The notes under the pieces were generated by a model that had not been told where the DNA came from, ran no database searches, and worked only from the letters and a program-made list of their open reading frames with translations. Source: Zymoseptoria tritici IPO323 (taxonomy: Eukaryota > Ascomycota > Dothideomycetes > Mycosphaerellales > Mycosphaerellaceae). From it: a DNA stretch of 64,000 nucleotides. Shown one piece after another: positions 39,286 through 50,830 of the stretch (positions are counted from its first letter, which is position 1; every line of letters starts with the position of its first letter). The translations under genes were made by a program, and so were the position numbers. Where the stretch lies: positions 2,542,001 through 2,606,000 of the forward strand of contig NC_018217.1 of NCBI RefSeq assembly GCF_000219625.1. Direction: 5' to 3'.

Positions 39286-41630
39286 TCAAGTCCACACCGT
39301 GTCCATGTCCTCGTCTTCATAATCGGCGTCGGCATCGCTGCCGAGAGAATCGACATCGTCTTCTCCATCGATCATGTCCTGGTCTGCAGCAGCAGACTTT
39401 CCCTGTACAGCTCCTCCACAATCTTGATCGCCCTTGCGCACATCCTCTTTCTGACCGTCATCGCCGAAACCCGAGTCCTGCGTTGCCTTAGTATGCTTTG
39501 CAGCGACATCATCCTTCTTGCTGACCACACCTGTGTGCTGTTCAACACTGGCATGTGGCTTCAGGATGTCATCGATGGACATGGCCTTCTTCACCTCAGG
39601 CTCCATCACCTCGGCTCGTCGCTGGTCAGCCTCTTCCTCAGCCTTGACCTGCTGGCCGCGCAGGAGGCGGCAGACGTTGTTGATAGTACGTGCATCACGA
39701 GCTTCACGGCCCAACAGACCAAAGCGCTCGTTGAATTGGTCCGCAATGTCCTTGAAGAGATGCGGAGCTGCACCAGGATCCAGCTTGGCGTTCTCCAGTA
39801 ACCAAGTGCGCTGCTCGGTAGTGCACGTCTTGTGCATCTCCCGAAGTTTTGGCCACTGGCGGCGATTCATGATCTGGTTACGCCACTTGTTGAGCTTCAC
39901 TATGCTGGCAGCATCGGACCAGTCGAACTCATCGCCTGCGGGCTGATATGGGTTCCAGCGGGTGTCGAAGACGCGGAGCTTGTGAGACTGATGCGGCTTG
40001 TGCTGCTGCGCAGGAGAGCGATCGAGGGTGATGATGGTGCCGTGGATGTTGGCAGTCATGTAGTGTGCCTCACCAATCAATCCGCGCTGGTCGTTGGGAG
40101 AGCCGGGCTTGCCACCGTTCATTGGGTCGTGGCGGAGCATCGAGCGCTCGTCATAGCCATAGTCGTGATCCGGTGAAGGCAATTCGTCGGCGAGAGAAGC
40201 GTCGTCTGCGGAGGGGGACTCTGCTCGAGTCTTGATGACATCTGCACCAGGAGGATAATCGGCTTGCGCTGCAACTTCCCACACGAGCGTGATGCTCTGG
40301 GTTGGATCGCTTTCGCTTGGGATTCGACCCTTGTTGATTTGGAATTGGAATTGCAGACGCAGAGTGAAGATTGTCGCGGCATCGGGAAACGGATTGCCAG
40401 CCATGTTGAACTCTTCTGCATTCCCAAACAGCTGGGCCGCCTTCTCTCGAGCAGCCTCCTCGGCGAACTTCCAGACACCTTGTCCTGGCGGCTGCTGGGA
40501 TGGATTCCAGTGCCAGAGATTCTGGATTGGTGGTCCTTCATGCACTTCCGCTTGGTTGTGCACCTCAGCCTCATTGTGGAGACGCCAAATGACTGCCGGC
40601 GACTCCGTGCGTGACATGCCTTTGCGATAAAAGCCGCGCAGACGAGCAGCCGCCATCTCAGCCGGGTCGAAGATGTCGAGAACCTTGGCTCGCTCCGAGT
40701 CCACTTCTGCTTGCAGCCAGTCCCAGTATCCATCTCCTTCTGGCGTCACATTTGGGTTGACTCGCATACCGTGCTCATCGCGCTCAGCAGCCTCTATGAG
40801 TTCTTGGCGGCGCTGAGGATCCGATCGTGTGAGCTGGATGTGGCGAGGATTGGCGGGCTCTTCAATGATGTACGACGACTTGAAATCGCTGCTGATCCAA
40901 GTAACATCGTCGGCTTTGAGCTGCGCTGATAGCGCTGGCGGCAGATCGATGACAACGTAGCCGTCAGAAACGACGTCGACCAGATAGCCCGACTTGAGCA
41001 GGTTTGTCACAGGAAAGTTGCGTGCCAACTTCAGCTGATCTTCCTCGCTCATGTTGAGCTTGAAAGCATTTGGCGCGCCGTTTGCGATGGGTCGCATTGG
41101 AGTTGTTGGGTATCGGACCTCGAGGTATTGCGGATGAGGGGTGTGCTGGATGCCGAGTTGGACCTGCTCACGGTTCGTGACGGAAATGTCGCGGTGGTCT
41201 TTGGTCAGGAACCAGCTTGGGAGTCCACTGTCGTACAGGTACATCGAGTAGAAGTCCGCGGAGTACGGTGGAGGGCCATGCTCTTCTTCCTGGCGTGTGT
41301 GGCGCGCCCATATTCCATCTTCATCACGAATTGCCACAAGGTCGGGCGGAGAGAGGAGGATCACAGTGCGCGCTTTCTGCTCGCCCACAAGATGGTGCTC
41401 GAACTCGTATCCTTCTGGGAAGCGCTGGTACTGCGCAAGCACAATTCTGCGCGAGCAAGCCTCATTAAGCAGTGCTCGCTGCGCTGGTTGATCTCTGCTC
41501 GCTGGTAGGATGGTCAGTGGCTAGGATGGGCAGGCTGCTGTCAGAGTTACTTACCTTTGTTACCATCGCCGAGCTGACCGTAGGTTAAATGGATAGGATC
41601 TGCCTCGATATCTGAAAGGTGGTCCGCCAT
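39286..41630 (-). CDS. Unrecognised 763-residue protein
   Basis: Exon 1 (41555-41630, starting MADHLSDIEADPIHLTYGQ) joins exon 2 (39286-41501) with consistent phase. The long frame by itself lacks an ATG, so exon 1 decides the start. The sequence looks folded for its first 420 residues, with FEHHLVGEQKARTVILLSPP, LPSWFLTKDHRDISVTN and WLQAEVDSERAKVLDIFDP, and several Trp-rich stretches (IQNLWHWNPSQQPPGQ). A second helical block at about 555-650 (WRNQIMNRRQWPKLREMHKTC; IADQFNERFGLLGREARDARTINNVC) could be a helix-turn-helix-like fold. The C-terminal 120 residues are acidic and disordered, ending DEDMDTVWT. No known domain was recognised. Confidence 0.82.
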
Positions 41631-42343
41631 ACTTGCTCGATGCTGCTTTGATGTGTCAGTCGAGTCCCGACTTGTCGTCTGATGCTGCCAATCGTCCCAA
41701 GCTTGGTGCTTTTCGGGTTCCGAAGATACTTACTCCAAGATGCGATGTGTGCGCCTGATTGCGCAACCGACGATAGAGGATGTGTTGACTTGATTCGACT
41801 CGGTGAGAACGAAGTCGGTGTTGTCGAATTCGTGAAGTTGTAGGGAAGTGTGCATCTGGAGACGACACAGGATTTCGACTCTGTGTATACCTATATTCGC
41901 AAGCCTGCGGGATTGGCCGTCACCGTGCGTCAAGTGAAGCAGCGTTTGCTCGATTGCCAACCTGCCAAGACACGTATCGCATTGTGACTTGCTTGTCGTC
42001 AACAAAGACGTGGTTGAGGCGGGCAAGCCCTTTTCTGCTGAAGACATCTCCATTCTGCGCAAACGGTATGCGTAGTTACTTGCTTCGAGGTCTTGACCCA
42101 TTGTCCGGCGGCATCTGGGTTTGCGAGCTCCAGTTCCGACGCAAAGCTGGAAAACAAGGAACATTGCGCGAGCAAACGTTCTTCGACTTGATTCATGTCC
42201 AGTGGCGCAAGATCAGGCGTTGCAGTATACCTTCTCACCCAAAACCGAGCGGATGATTGTCGTGCATCAGTCGTTGGCGGGGCTCTCTGTTTTGACTTCG
42301 ATTGTCGAAGGCGGAATGCTGTCGATGAGCATGCAGGAACCGT
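41631..42343. other. Intergenic, doubtful 144-residue antisense frame
   Basis: A minus-strand frame at 41730-42164 is open for 144 residues, but its composition is not protein-like, and it overlaps other open frames on both strands. I do not call a gene. The region separates the 3' end of GPI3 from the 5' end of the 763-residue gene. Confidence 0.4.
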
Positions 42344-44057
42344 TCAGCCTTCCACAAAATCCTTGCTGCTCTTCCTGCGTCGTGTCTTCGATTTGACAGT
42401 GTCGTAGCGCTCCAGTCGACCATTCTCGGTGCCGCTCTCGAACACATCATTCTTGACCAATGGCCACGCTTTGCACACATCGATCTGTTCGCGAGGATAC
42501 ATGATCTCAAGCAAGCAGTAGATCAGGTAGTCCACCACGACTACGATCACGAAAAGCTTGCCAGCCCAGACACCACAACCAAAGTATCGCTTCAGTCTGT
42601 CCATCAAAGCGAAGGATGGATTCTGCACTGGCTGGCCATACTGCGTCCACTCCTCGTCGTAGTAGCCTTCGTTATCTTTGGCGGGTGGTGTACCTGTGAT
42701 GAGATCGTAGACCCGCTCAGTACGTCGTGCGATGTCTGACCAAGAGTACATGTTTTTGACTAAGTCGTGGAACTTGTCTCTGCGAACATTGCGGCCGGTC
42801 AGGATGCCGACAGCTTCTGTCACACCGCGCACGACATCTTCTACCTCCGGAAGAACGAAGACGGTCATGTTGCCGGGTAGCACTTCCGGAACTCCACCGA
42901 CTCGTGTAGCAACGACCATCAAACCACAGCTTGCGGCCTCGACCAGGACTGTTCCGAAAGCCTCGGTGAGGGATGTGGAAAGAAGAAGATGCCCTCGTAC
43001 CATCACATCGCGGACTTCTTCGTGCCTTATGCTTCCCAGCAGAACGACTCTAGGCTGCCCAGTCGGCGTATATACGAGCTGCTGCGGAAGTGAGTCCAAC
43101 GTCTGCTCGAGGTCAATCGCTTTCGGACCACTACCTGCGATGATGAACCTTAAATTCGGGTGCAGCTGAAGAAGGAGCGGTAGTGCTGAGATCAGCAGAT
43201 CAGTGCCCTTGTTGTAAAACAATCTGGAGATGACGATGATCGTGATTGGGTCTCCGGGACCTGTCGGCTGGCTTGGATCGGGAGGGCGAGGTAGCAGAGC
43301 TCCTTTGTCGCTTTGCGAATCGAATGCCTTAGCTTCGTGAGGCTGAAACGGTCGGAAGTTGCTCGGGACAACGGCGTTGGGGATGACTGATACTGCCAAT
43401 GGATTGAGGGACGCTCGAAGCGTGGTGTTCTCTTTGCAGGTGTGGCTGACGCAGATAACGTGATCTACGTCGCTGAGACTGAATTTCAGCAGCTTGTTGG
43501 CGATGATGCTGGAGGCATCACTGAAGCCGAAAAGGCTGTGATCGGTGAAGACCGTATGCAGACTCATGGTTCGGGCATGCAGGATTCCCTCGTGACAGAG
43601 ATTGCTGAGTGATGCATGGCCGTGCACGATCTGGATATTCTCCCGGATGAAGATCTGGCGCAGGATTGGGAAGGAAGAGAAGACGGTCGGGAAGGTCGTC
43701 GATCGGTACACCACCCAGTGAGGGAGGGAGTACACCTTCAGTCGGTTCGTCAGGTATCGGACTCCACATCTATTCGGGTGCGGTTCTCCGTAGGCATGGG
43801 TGATTATCACGACTGAATGGCCACGATCGATGAGTTTCTGTCAGGAGTAAGTATCAGTAAGGAAACGAATGTAGTCTATAGCTCGGCCGAAATGCTCACG
43901 CTGGATAATTGGTAGATGTGACTTTCAACGCCTCCTGGTTGCGGAAAGAAGAAGTCCGACACCATGCTGTCATTGTTAGCGATAGTCCAGATCATTCGCG
44001 ATCGCCGCCTGGAACGAACGGCGACAGGCGGAGAACGTACGCGATGTTGTAAGGCAT
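42344..44057 (-). CDS. GPI3: GPI-GlcNAc transferase catalytic subunit (PIG-A/Gpi3)
   Basis: Catalyses the first step of GPI-anchor synthesis, moving GlcNAc from UDP-GlcNAc to phosphatidylinositol on the cytosolic face of the ER. Exons 44041-44057, 43900-43966 and 42344-43837 give 525 residues. The first coding exon has 17 nt (MPYNI + 2 nt). The joined start reads [26 protein letters not shown], then KLIDRGHSVVIITHAYGE, diagnostic for PIG-A. Other landmarks are VHGHASLSNLCHEGILHAR, VFTDHSLFGFSD, the GT4-type E-x7-E in SLTEAFGTVLVEAASCGL, and a C-terminal membrane anchor (KLFVIVVVVDYLIYCLLEI). It diverges from RPA3 across 358 bp. Confidence 0.96.
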
Positions 44058-44415
44058 CTTTGCGGCCAGACACGCTCCTCGCGCGTGGAGTTTCGGATGT
44101 CAACGACGATTGGAATCATCAGTCGATAAGTAGAACGAGTTCTGTTGGTACGATCATGATTGCGGCGACATGCGATCATCTGCAGAGTATGTGGAGTGTC
44201 TCAGCAGCATATGAACTGGCCCCATCTCCTTGCAGTCCGAAGTGAAGTCGGAAATCGGCTCCACTTTTCTATTGGCAGCAAACGGTGGACTAGATCGCAG
44301 ACTGTCTCGAATGTCGCGTGAAGACGCGACTCAATTTTAGGCCGCATCAAACGACATAACTTGTGATAGAAGGAGGCCTTGAACACCCATAATCGACACC
44401 GACACAACCACAAAC
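44058..44415. other. Divergent promoter region, GPI3 / RPA3
   Basis: A 358-bp gap between divergent start codons of two housekeeping genes. No named site was recognised. Confidence 0.4.
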
Positions 44416-44849
44416 ATGTCAGAAGCAACACCAAGAATCACAGCGCCGTACCTGGGCGAGTTCTCCCACCGCACAGTGCGAGTCGTCGGAAAGGTCTCAC
44501 AACTGCGAGGCATGGAGGCGACCATCGACTCAGGCGGAGACATTATTGTGCATCTGAACATGGTGAGACCAGAGCAGTGTTGTTTGTCGCGATACACGAG
44601 CTGAAAGATGTCAAAGGACTCACATCTTCACGTTGGCAACACCTTTGAGTTCATCGGCAAAGTTGGACAGGATCTCAGTCTCAAAGTCATGGCGAGCACG
44701 GATATGGGCCCGAACGTCGGTATGTGGCATCCTCGTGTTGCTGGCAAATAGTGAGCTTTCGACTGACCGAGAACGTAGACTTCAGCGCATACGAGGCGTT
44801 GGTGGACGCCACGCATCGGTACTCGGAGATCTTCTACGACAAGAACTAG
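44416..44849 (+). CDS. RFA3: Replication protein A 14-kDa subunit
   Basis: The smallest subunit of the ssDNA-binding trimer RPA, needed in replication, repair and recombination. Exons 44416-44562, 44617-44719 and 44779-44849 give 106 residues, the usual size. The single OB fold reads TPRITAPYLGEFSHRTVRVV, GKVSQLRGMEATIDSGG, then, across splice sites, HLNMDSHLHVGNTFEFIGKV and NVDFSAYEALVDATHRYSEI. The C-terminal helix ALVDATHRYSEIFYDKN drives trimerisation in homologues. The first intron's acceptor is TCAAAG, less pyrimidine-rich than its neighbours. Confidence 0.95.
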
Positions 44850-45149
44850 ATGCCCTGGACGGAGCATGTCTAGTCGGTGAAGCCATTACGCGACACTGAC
44901 CTAGAATGCGTGGAGGGATGCCAGTGAATTTGGAGAATGATGCGATGAACGAACCACAACGAGAAAAGGAAGTCTCGACCAACATTCCGGTCAATGCCAG
45001 GCATCAAGCCATGGTGACACGGATTCGAGGAACACAAGTATCGTCAAGATATCCGCCAGTTCCAAATAATGCCCAAACAAATCTTTGCGACATGCCAACG
45101 CCCAGACGCTCTCGCTGAACCCCAATTTCAATACCAGACCACCTTTCGA
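44850..45149. other. Convergent intergenic, no gene seen
   Basis: A 300-bp gap between convergent stop codons of RPA3 and DUG3. Confidence 0.4.
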
Positions 45150-46355
45150 TCAAGCTGCACCAACCACAGCACTCGCAGGCTGCATTCCATCCACAATCGC
45201 CGCACTCGTGCTCTTCACGTCCGGCATGCCATCACCCGCAGCCTGGCCCTTCGCAGCTGCGAACTGATCGCTCCGCACAAAGCTTGCCGAAGCATTGTAG
45301 TACTCGTCCAGGATCGGGTGAATGAGCACATTCTGATTGTGAATCGTGAGCACACTGTTCGTCGGAACCGTGACCCAGTTATCCCGCTCGAATGTCAGCG
45401 GCTCCGAGGCCACGAGCACAATGTCCGCGCCTTTATCCCTCCGCTCCATCTTGTATTCGCCCTTGCCAATCTTTCCTCGCCCGGTCTGTGGTGTTGCAGA
45501 TGGCTGCTCTGCCCAGTTCGTGCCAGAGGAAAAGAACAGACTCGCCGCCTCGTCCGTCTTCGACGACACATATCTTGTGCACACCACGCTCTTGCCATCC
45601 GTAATCGCAAAGTTCAGCAAGCTCCTCACATCCCCTTCCTCCCTCACGCTCGCCGGCAACGACCTAATATATCCATTGATCCTCTCAATCGTCTTCAACA
45701 TCGCCTTCCTCAACACGGTATGCCCGAATCCATCCCTCTGCTTCACCGCATCGTCAGCATCCACGCCCGCCTTCTCCAATGAGTCCAAGAACAGAGCAAA
45801 CGCCCACTCGCTGTCCGTCGCGCCCTGCACGCATTCAAACCATCGGTCGTTCACATCCGATACCAACTTCCTCTTGACGCCCAGTTTCCAACCTCCAATA
45901 CCGCCATTGTGCATCCACATCAACGCTCCGCGTGCGAATGGGTGGCAGTTGCTGTCACTCAAAGCGCCCTCCGTGCTGGCCCGGACATGTGCGAAGATGA
46001 GCGGACTGACAGTCTTGCTGGCGAGACGTTCGAGGTTGCGACAGTTCCAGGCGGGGATGGTAGAGGTGAAGATGCACGGTTCGGGACCCAAGTCGAGGAG
46101 AGCTTGACGCGAGGCTGCGGGCCTCTCGGTGAAGATGTCGGTCGTGCCATTGCTTAGACTGGAACGTCGACGAGTGGGGAGGACGCCTGTGGTGGTGTAG
46201 TAACCCACGCCGAAGCCGTCGCCATTATGCGGCCGGGTGTGGTCGATGCGGAGGCGGGAGTCGTAGGACTGGGTGAGGATGCTGTGGGTGGGAGAGGTGA
46301 TGAGGTGGGAGAGGAGGATGGGCGATTGTCCGGAGTAGATAAGGAAGCGGCACAT
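45150..46355 (-). CDS. DUG3: Glutamine amidotransferase of the glutathione degradation complex
   Basis: A single-exon gene for 401 residues of a class II (Ntn-type) amidotransferase. In yeast Dug3 pairs with the peptidase Dug2 to cleave the gamma-glutamyl bond of glutathione. Cys2, directly after Met1 (MCRFLIYSG), is the expected nucleophile, which fixes the start codon. Other class II landmarks are RPHNGDGFGVGYY, PLIFAHVRASTEG, and ALMWMHNGGIGGW with the oxyanion Asn-Gly pair. Family-specific segments are GATDSEWAFALFLDSL and NFAITDGKSVVCTRY. The C-terminal 30 residues are Ala/Ser-rich and probably disordered. Confidence 0.94.
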   Translation of the reverse strand: MCRFLIYSGQSPILLSHLITSPTHSILTQSYDSRLRIDHTRPHNGDGFGVGYYTTTGVLPTRRRSSLSNGTTDIFTERPAASRQALLDLGPEPCIFTSTIPAWNCRNLERLASKTVSPLIFAHVRASTEGALSDSNCHPFARGALMWMHNGGIGGWKLGVKRKLVSDVNDRWFECVQGATDSEWAFALFLDSLEKAGVDADDAVKQRDGFGHTVLRKAMLKTIERINGYIRSLPASVREEGDVRSLLNFAITDGKSVVCTRYVSSKTDEAASLFFSSGTNWAEQPSATPQTGRGKIGKGEYKMERRDKGADIVLVASEPLTFERDNWVTVPTNSVLTIHNQNVLIHPILDEYYNASASFVRSDQFAAAKGQAAGDGMPDVKSTSAAIVDGMQPASAVVGAA

Positions 46356-47211
46356 GGCGGGCTTCGCGCGCGGGGAGGACGAGGACGGAGGTATTTATAT
46401 GTAAAGTCGAGATACGGGCGGTGAGGGGTTTCTTCGGTTCTGTTCCCCTCAAAAAGACGTGCTTTCCCCTCTTTTCGACTCCACTCGATGTACCTGGATG
46501 GACACCGGTAGATGGTGGACGATATCAAAGTCTAAATTCCCCGGAGTGAGGAGTCGTGAGGGGAAGACGCAATCTGGACCGAAGATTGCGGCGGCTCGGT
46601 GGTCGCTGCGTGGCATGCACGTGAAGATCGGGTTCCCAGAGTGTCGGGTCCCAGTCCAACGATGCAGTTCAGATAAGGTTGTCGTGGATCGTGTGAAGTT
46701 GTTGGAAGGTCGATAAGCTATCTTGAGTGGAGTGGAGGCATACCGTCCACGGTTGCATGGGTCACGTGGCGTGGGTATAAACATCTCGGCTTTCATTGCA
46801 GACCTGTGCGTTCATTTGACATGTAGAACTTCTCAACGACTGTCACAGCCCTCGAGAAGAAGCGTTCACTTCAGTTATGGAATTCCTCAGCCATTCCATC
46901 GCTCGAAACGAGACCCATGCCTCATCGACTGCATCGCATCTTCAGCCATTGATTGATTTTTTGGAAGACTGTTCTCACAAGCTCATTCCACAAAGTAGAT
47001 CCTCCACCGCCTCTCACTTCGAGCCTTCTCATTTTGGTATATTTTTTCGTCAACATTCAAGACCCTCGTCAGTATTCACAGATAGCCAAACTTTTCGCTG
47101 TCGTCAAGCTGAAGCGATCGATTGTACAATAGGTACCAGAAATTTGACAAGACATTCGGGAAAACGAGTATCGTCAAACGTGTAAAAGGTCGTAACAGTC
47201 GTCCAGTCCTT
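46356..47211. other. Intergenic, DUG3 promoter and 3' end of C2H2 regulator
   Basis: Apart from a TATA-like element at 46391-46400, this 856-bp gap shows no feature. Small frames on both strands lack domains. Confidence 0.4.
46391..46400 (-). promoter_or_regulatory. TATA box close to DUG3 start codon
   Basis: The minus strand reads ATATAAATAC only 36-45 bp before the fixed DUG3 ATG at 46355. With usual TATA-to-start spacing, the mRNA leader would be very short. Confidence 0.5.
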
Positions 47212-50200
47212 TCAAGCCTGCGTGCAGGAAGCTTCAGCGCGGCGGTCCATATGGGTGGCCTCGACTTCGAGGGCTTTTGCCATGACGTGGGTGACTGATG
47301 CGTTGTTAGCTGCCGCTTGCATTTCAAGAAGAACAGAATCACTCACTCGGCCAGATGACAGCCTTTTCCAACATCATGGCCGTCACTCTCAAAATTTTGC
47401 TCCCGACTCCACTCGAAGACAAATCGATGTTACTCTGAGCAGAGGCAATGGCAGCTGCACCAGGATTGAAGTTGCCAATGTCCATCGCCAGCAGGTTCTC
47501 CTGCTGCATGCGCTTGTCCTCGAGGTTCGTGCAGATCTGCTCGATCTTGCGCAAGAGCTCTGCATCTTCCGTCTCGAGCAGCATGATGGCTGGGACTTGC
47601 GTGTAGTCGATCTGATCTCGGCCAAGCACGCCAAGGTAGCGGCCTACTCGCTCCTGAACGGTAACGCACCACTCCGCGAGAACTTGGACACAGTCAAGGA
47701 AGCAAATAGCGGACTGGATCGGTAGCTCGTGAGCGGTCGGGTCGGCGTATGTGAGGTTGAATGTGCATGCGATGGTGAGGGAGTCCACAGCGTAGAAGGC
47801 AGCCTTCCGCAGATGACGCTCTCGGCGTGAAGATGCCTGATCTGAGACTTGTGCCTGGGACGCTCTGCGTTGCGCCACTTGGTGGTCGGGAGAGCCTGCA
47901 CCGTTCTGCCCTGCTTGCCCGTTGATACCCTTTGGACTGCCAGCAGAGATCATTTGGCTGCCGTTGGCCAATTCTTCCGCCATGGCATCAAAGTCTCTCC
48001 TCCAGAATGCTTCCGCGGTTCGTCCCATGTCAACGTATAGTCGCACAAAGGCCAGGTCGAGCAGCGGAATACTGTCGGCGGAGAGGGGTCCCAGTCCGAA
48101 CGGATTCGGTCTCTCCAGCTTGTGGCGCTCGTTGGCCTTCCAGGCAGCTTGCCATGCATTCAGAGCAGGCTCAATGTAGGCGACCATTGATTCAGTCTCC
48201 TGCATCGTCCACTCTCGGCGCCGACTCCTCGTTTCCCAGATGTAGTTGTGAAGGGCATTGATCAAGACTAGACAGCCGAATGTGCTAGGCTTCATCTCAG
48301 TCTCTGCAGAAGTGTCGCGGTTCTGCACGCTTCCAAATGGACTGGGAGTGAAATTGTTTCCTTGCCGTTGGTGTGCGCTTAATAGCGTGCTGAGTGCAGA
48401 TGCAAATGGGATTGCGTTGGCTTCAACGGCAGCCATCCCGCCCAAATTCTGCCACGCATCGGCGGTGGGAGCTGCATAAAGTTCTTCTTCGCACGGGAGA
48501 TCTAGGAGAATCTCCGAATTCATGATCGTGGGCGTCTGGTTGTAGGCAGTTGTGAGAAGGCTGGAAAGTGTGAAGATGGCAAAAAGACAGCGCTTCCTCT
48601 CCTCTCCAAGCTTCCACTTAATCCATTGACTGTGCAAGTCTTCCTCGGGCCCAGCTTCACCCATGTCAACGTCGCCTCCATTTTGGTTTTTGTGTTCGCC
48701 GGAGGATGGGGTCATTGGCGGATGCGCAAGGTTAGCGGCTCTCGCAAGACTGACTAGCGCGGCAATGTGGTTGCTGGCGATATCTGCTGCCAGTCGGTCG
48801 CCACAGTGGTGGCCGTAGATCACAGTGAGCAACATAGCTTGCACCAGCCAAAGCGGTGTCTCGGCACTGGCACCCCCATTCGAACCGTTCATCGCCTTTG
48901 ACATATCCGCTTTGCGCCTCTCCTCAAGATACAATTGAATCATCTTCTTCGCAGATTCAAAAAGCCCTTTCGAAGCCGGATGATCATACTCGTAGAGAGC
49001 TCCAATCGCAGCCATACCCAGAATCAAACATCTGGCACCACCTGTGTTCCCGTTTCCATTTGGACCATTTGACGGTGGCGTGCCGCGAGATCCTGTAACA
49101 GATTCGATCGAGTCAAACGACAGGGTTGGAATGTGTGTGATTGGAAGATGTGGATGGGCGTATTGCATGAAAGCGTCAATGTATCGTCGAATGTCCGTGG
49201 TCTCCGGAAGTGAGGGCCCTTGGCTCTGCATTGCGCCTCGGACTGGACCAGGAGAAAGTGGACTGCTGATAGTCGGCTGTGAATATTTTCGCGCATTGTG
49301 GCCGCCGAATACCGATGGCTGATTGAGACTGCTTAGGAGTGCCTGGCGGGTAGAGTCTGTGATGGAGTCGGTCGACATTGATGTCACAGAGCTATGCCGT
49401 GCACTGCCGGTGATTGAGGAGGAGGCTATGCTTGGGCTATTGGAGCTGAGATTGGACAGTGGGTTGCCAAAGAAGTTGGCCGAGTGCCCCGGGGTCCCAT
49501 CAGTGTTCGACTTTGGTCGACTTTGCGGCGATGACTGCTGCTGTATTGACTTCTGCTGGAGCATAGCTCCGTGAAAGTACGCTTCTCCGGTTGGTGTGGG
49601 ATCGTGCAAGCTTGAAGGAGAGAGCGTGCCGTTCGACATCTCCAGATTGTTGATCCCCGACCCGAGCGCATCAAGCTGAAATTGGCTCATCGACATGGCT
49701 CGGTGGATATGCAAGTCTGACTGAGGCCATTGGAAGCTATTTGAGACCGGCATCGATGGAACGCTGTGGGTCATGTTATCTGGGAAATCGGCAGGACTGT
49801 CACCGCTGCTCATCCGCGAAGGTGAAGACTCTTCGATGGCCTGCTCGTTGTCGACGCCTGTCGGCATCTGCATATTCCAATTGCGCATCCAACCAAAGTC
49901 ATCTTCTACCGGCACTTGCTGGTTGGTGCTGGGATCGAAGCCAAAAGGAATGTTGGAAGAGGGAACGGAGCCGGCTTCGCCAAAGTGGAGTGCCGCAGGA
50001 TTAATAGTAGTGTGAGGGGTGAACAGCTGCTCGATATCGAAGCCACCGAATGCCGCACCTGGCGGAGCTGTACGCAATGAATTTGTAAGATCCAATTGGT
50101 CGATATGAGTGTCCAGTTTCGGTAGTCCATGCACGCTGCCAAGTCCAAGACCGGAGTTCAAGTTGTAGTTGAAGTTCGCTCCGCCGTGAACGCCATTCAT

Positions 50201-50830
50201 GCCGAGAGGATTCCCGAGCCCAAGACCAAGCGGATTCATGCGGTTGACATTTGCATTGGACCCGTCAAGCAGCCCAATGGTAGACATATCGATATGCGAG
50301 ATTGTGTTCCGTCTTGAATGTGTAGCAGCAGCCCCACCAACATTGCCATTGACCATGGAGTTCTTCCGCACCTTGCTGCCGGGAGCACCGGCGACACTCT
50401 CACGTCGACCATTCCGTGGTCGCGTGGGCTGGCCCGTCAAATGCAGCTTTTGTTGATGGCGCAGGAGCAAATCTCTCCGCGCAAAACATCGTGTGCATTC
50501 TGGACATTCAAATGGCTTCTCTTTCGTGTGTGATCGCTCGTGGCGTTTCAGGTGCTCAAGCCTGGCAAATGACCTGCCGCAGGTTGTGCAGCCATGCGGT
50601 CGCGGTTTGTCGGTCTTCGGTGGTGGGAATTGGCCATTCGTAGCCGCTGATGCAGAAGTCGCTTTGCCGTTTGGCTGTGCGGTTGCTATCGGTCACAGCA
50701 TTCAGCCATGCTCGAATCCTATCCTGCATTCGCTTCCATACATACCGTTCGTCACATCGAGACTACCATTCACGATAGAGCCCGGTGATTCGGACTCGGG
50801 CTCATGTTTGAGTAATGTGTCCGCTTGCAT
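47212..50830 (-). CDS. C2H2 regulator with fungal transcription-factor domain (AmdX/Adr1-like)
   Basis: Exons 50746-50830, 47347-50685 and 47212-47294 give 1168 residues. The long middle frame lacks both ends. Exon 1 begins MQADTLLKHEPESESPG, and the last exon adds THVMAKALEVEATHMDRR. Two classical fingers lie near residues 60-110: CTTCGRSFARLEHLKRHERSH and CPECTRCFARRDLLLRHQQKLH, joined by the TKEKPFE linker. This pair is the form seen in Adr1/AmdX-type fungal regulators. A long Asn/Gly/Ser/Met-rich disordered region covers 130-540. The fungal_trans-type domain begins near 560 (DIRRYIDAFMQYAHPHLPITHIPTLSF) and contains ARCLILGMAAIGALYEYDH and PLWLVQAMLLTVIYGHHCGD. It is preceded by an exceptionally long upstream region. 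Confidence 0.9.

Noticed and set aside
41730..42164. 144-residue minus-strand frame
   Set aside because: No domain, not protein-like, overlapped by several other open frames; likely chance openness in GC-balanced DNA.
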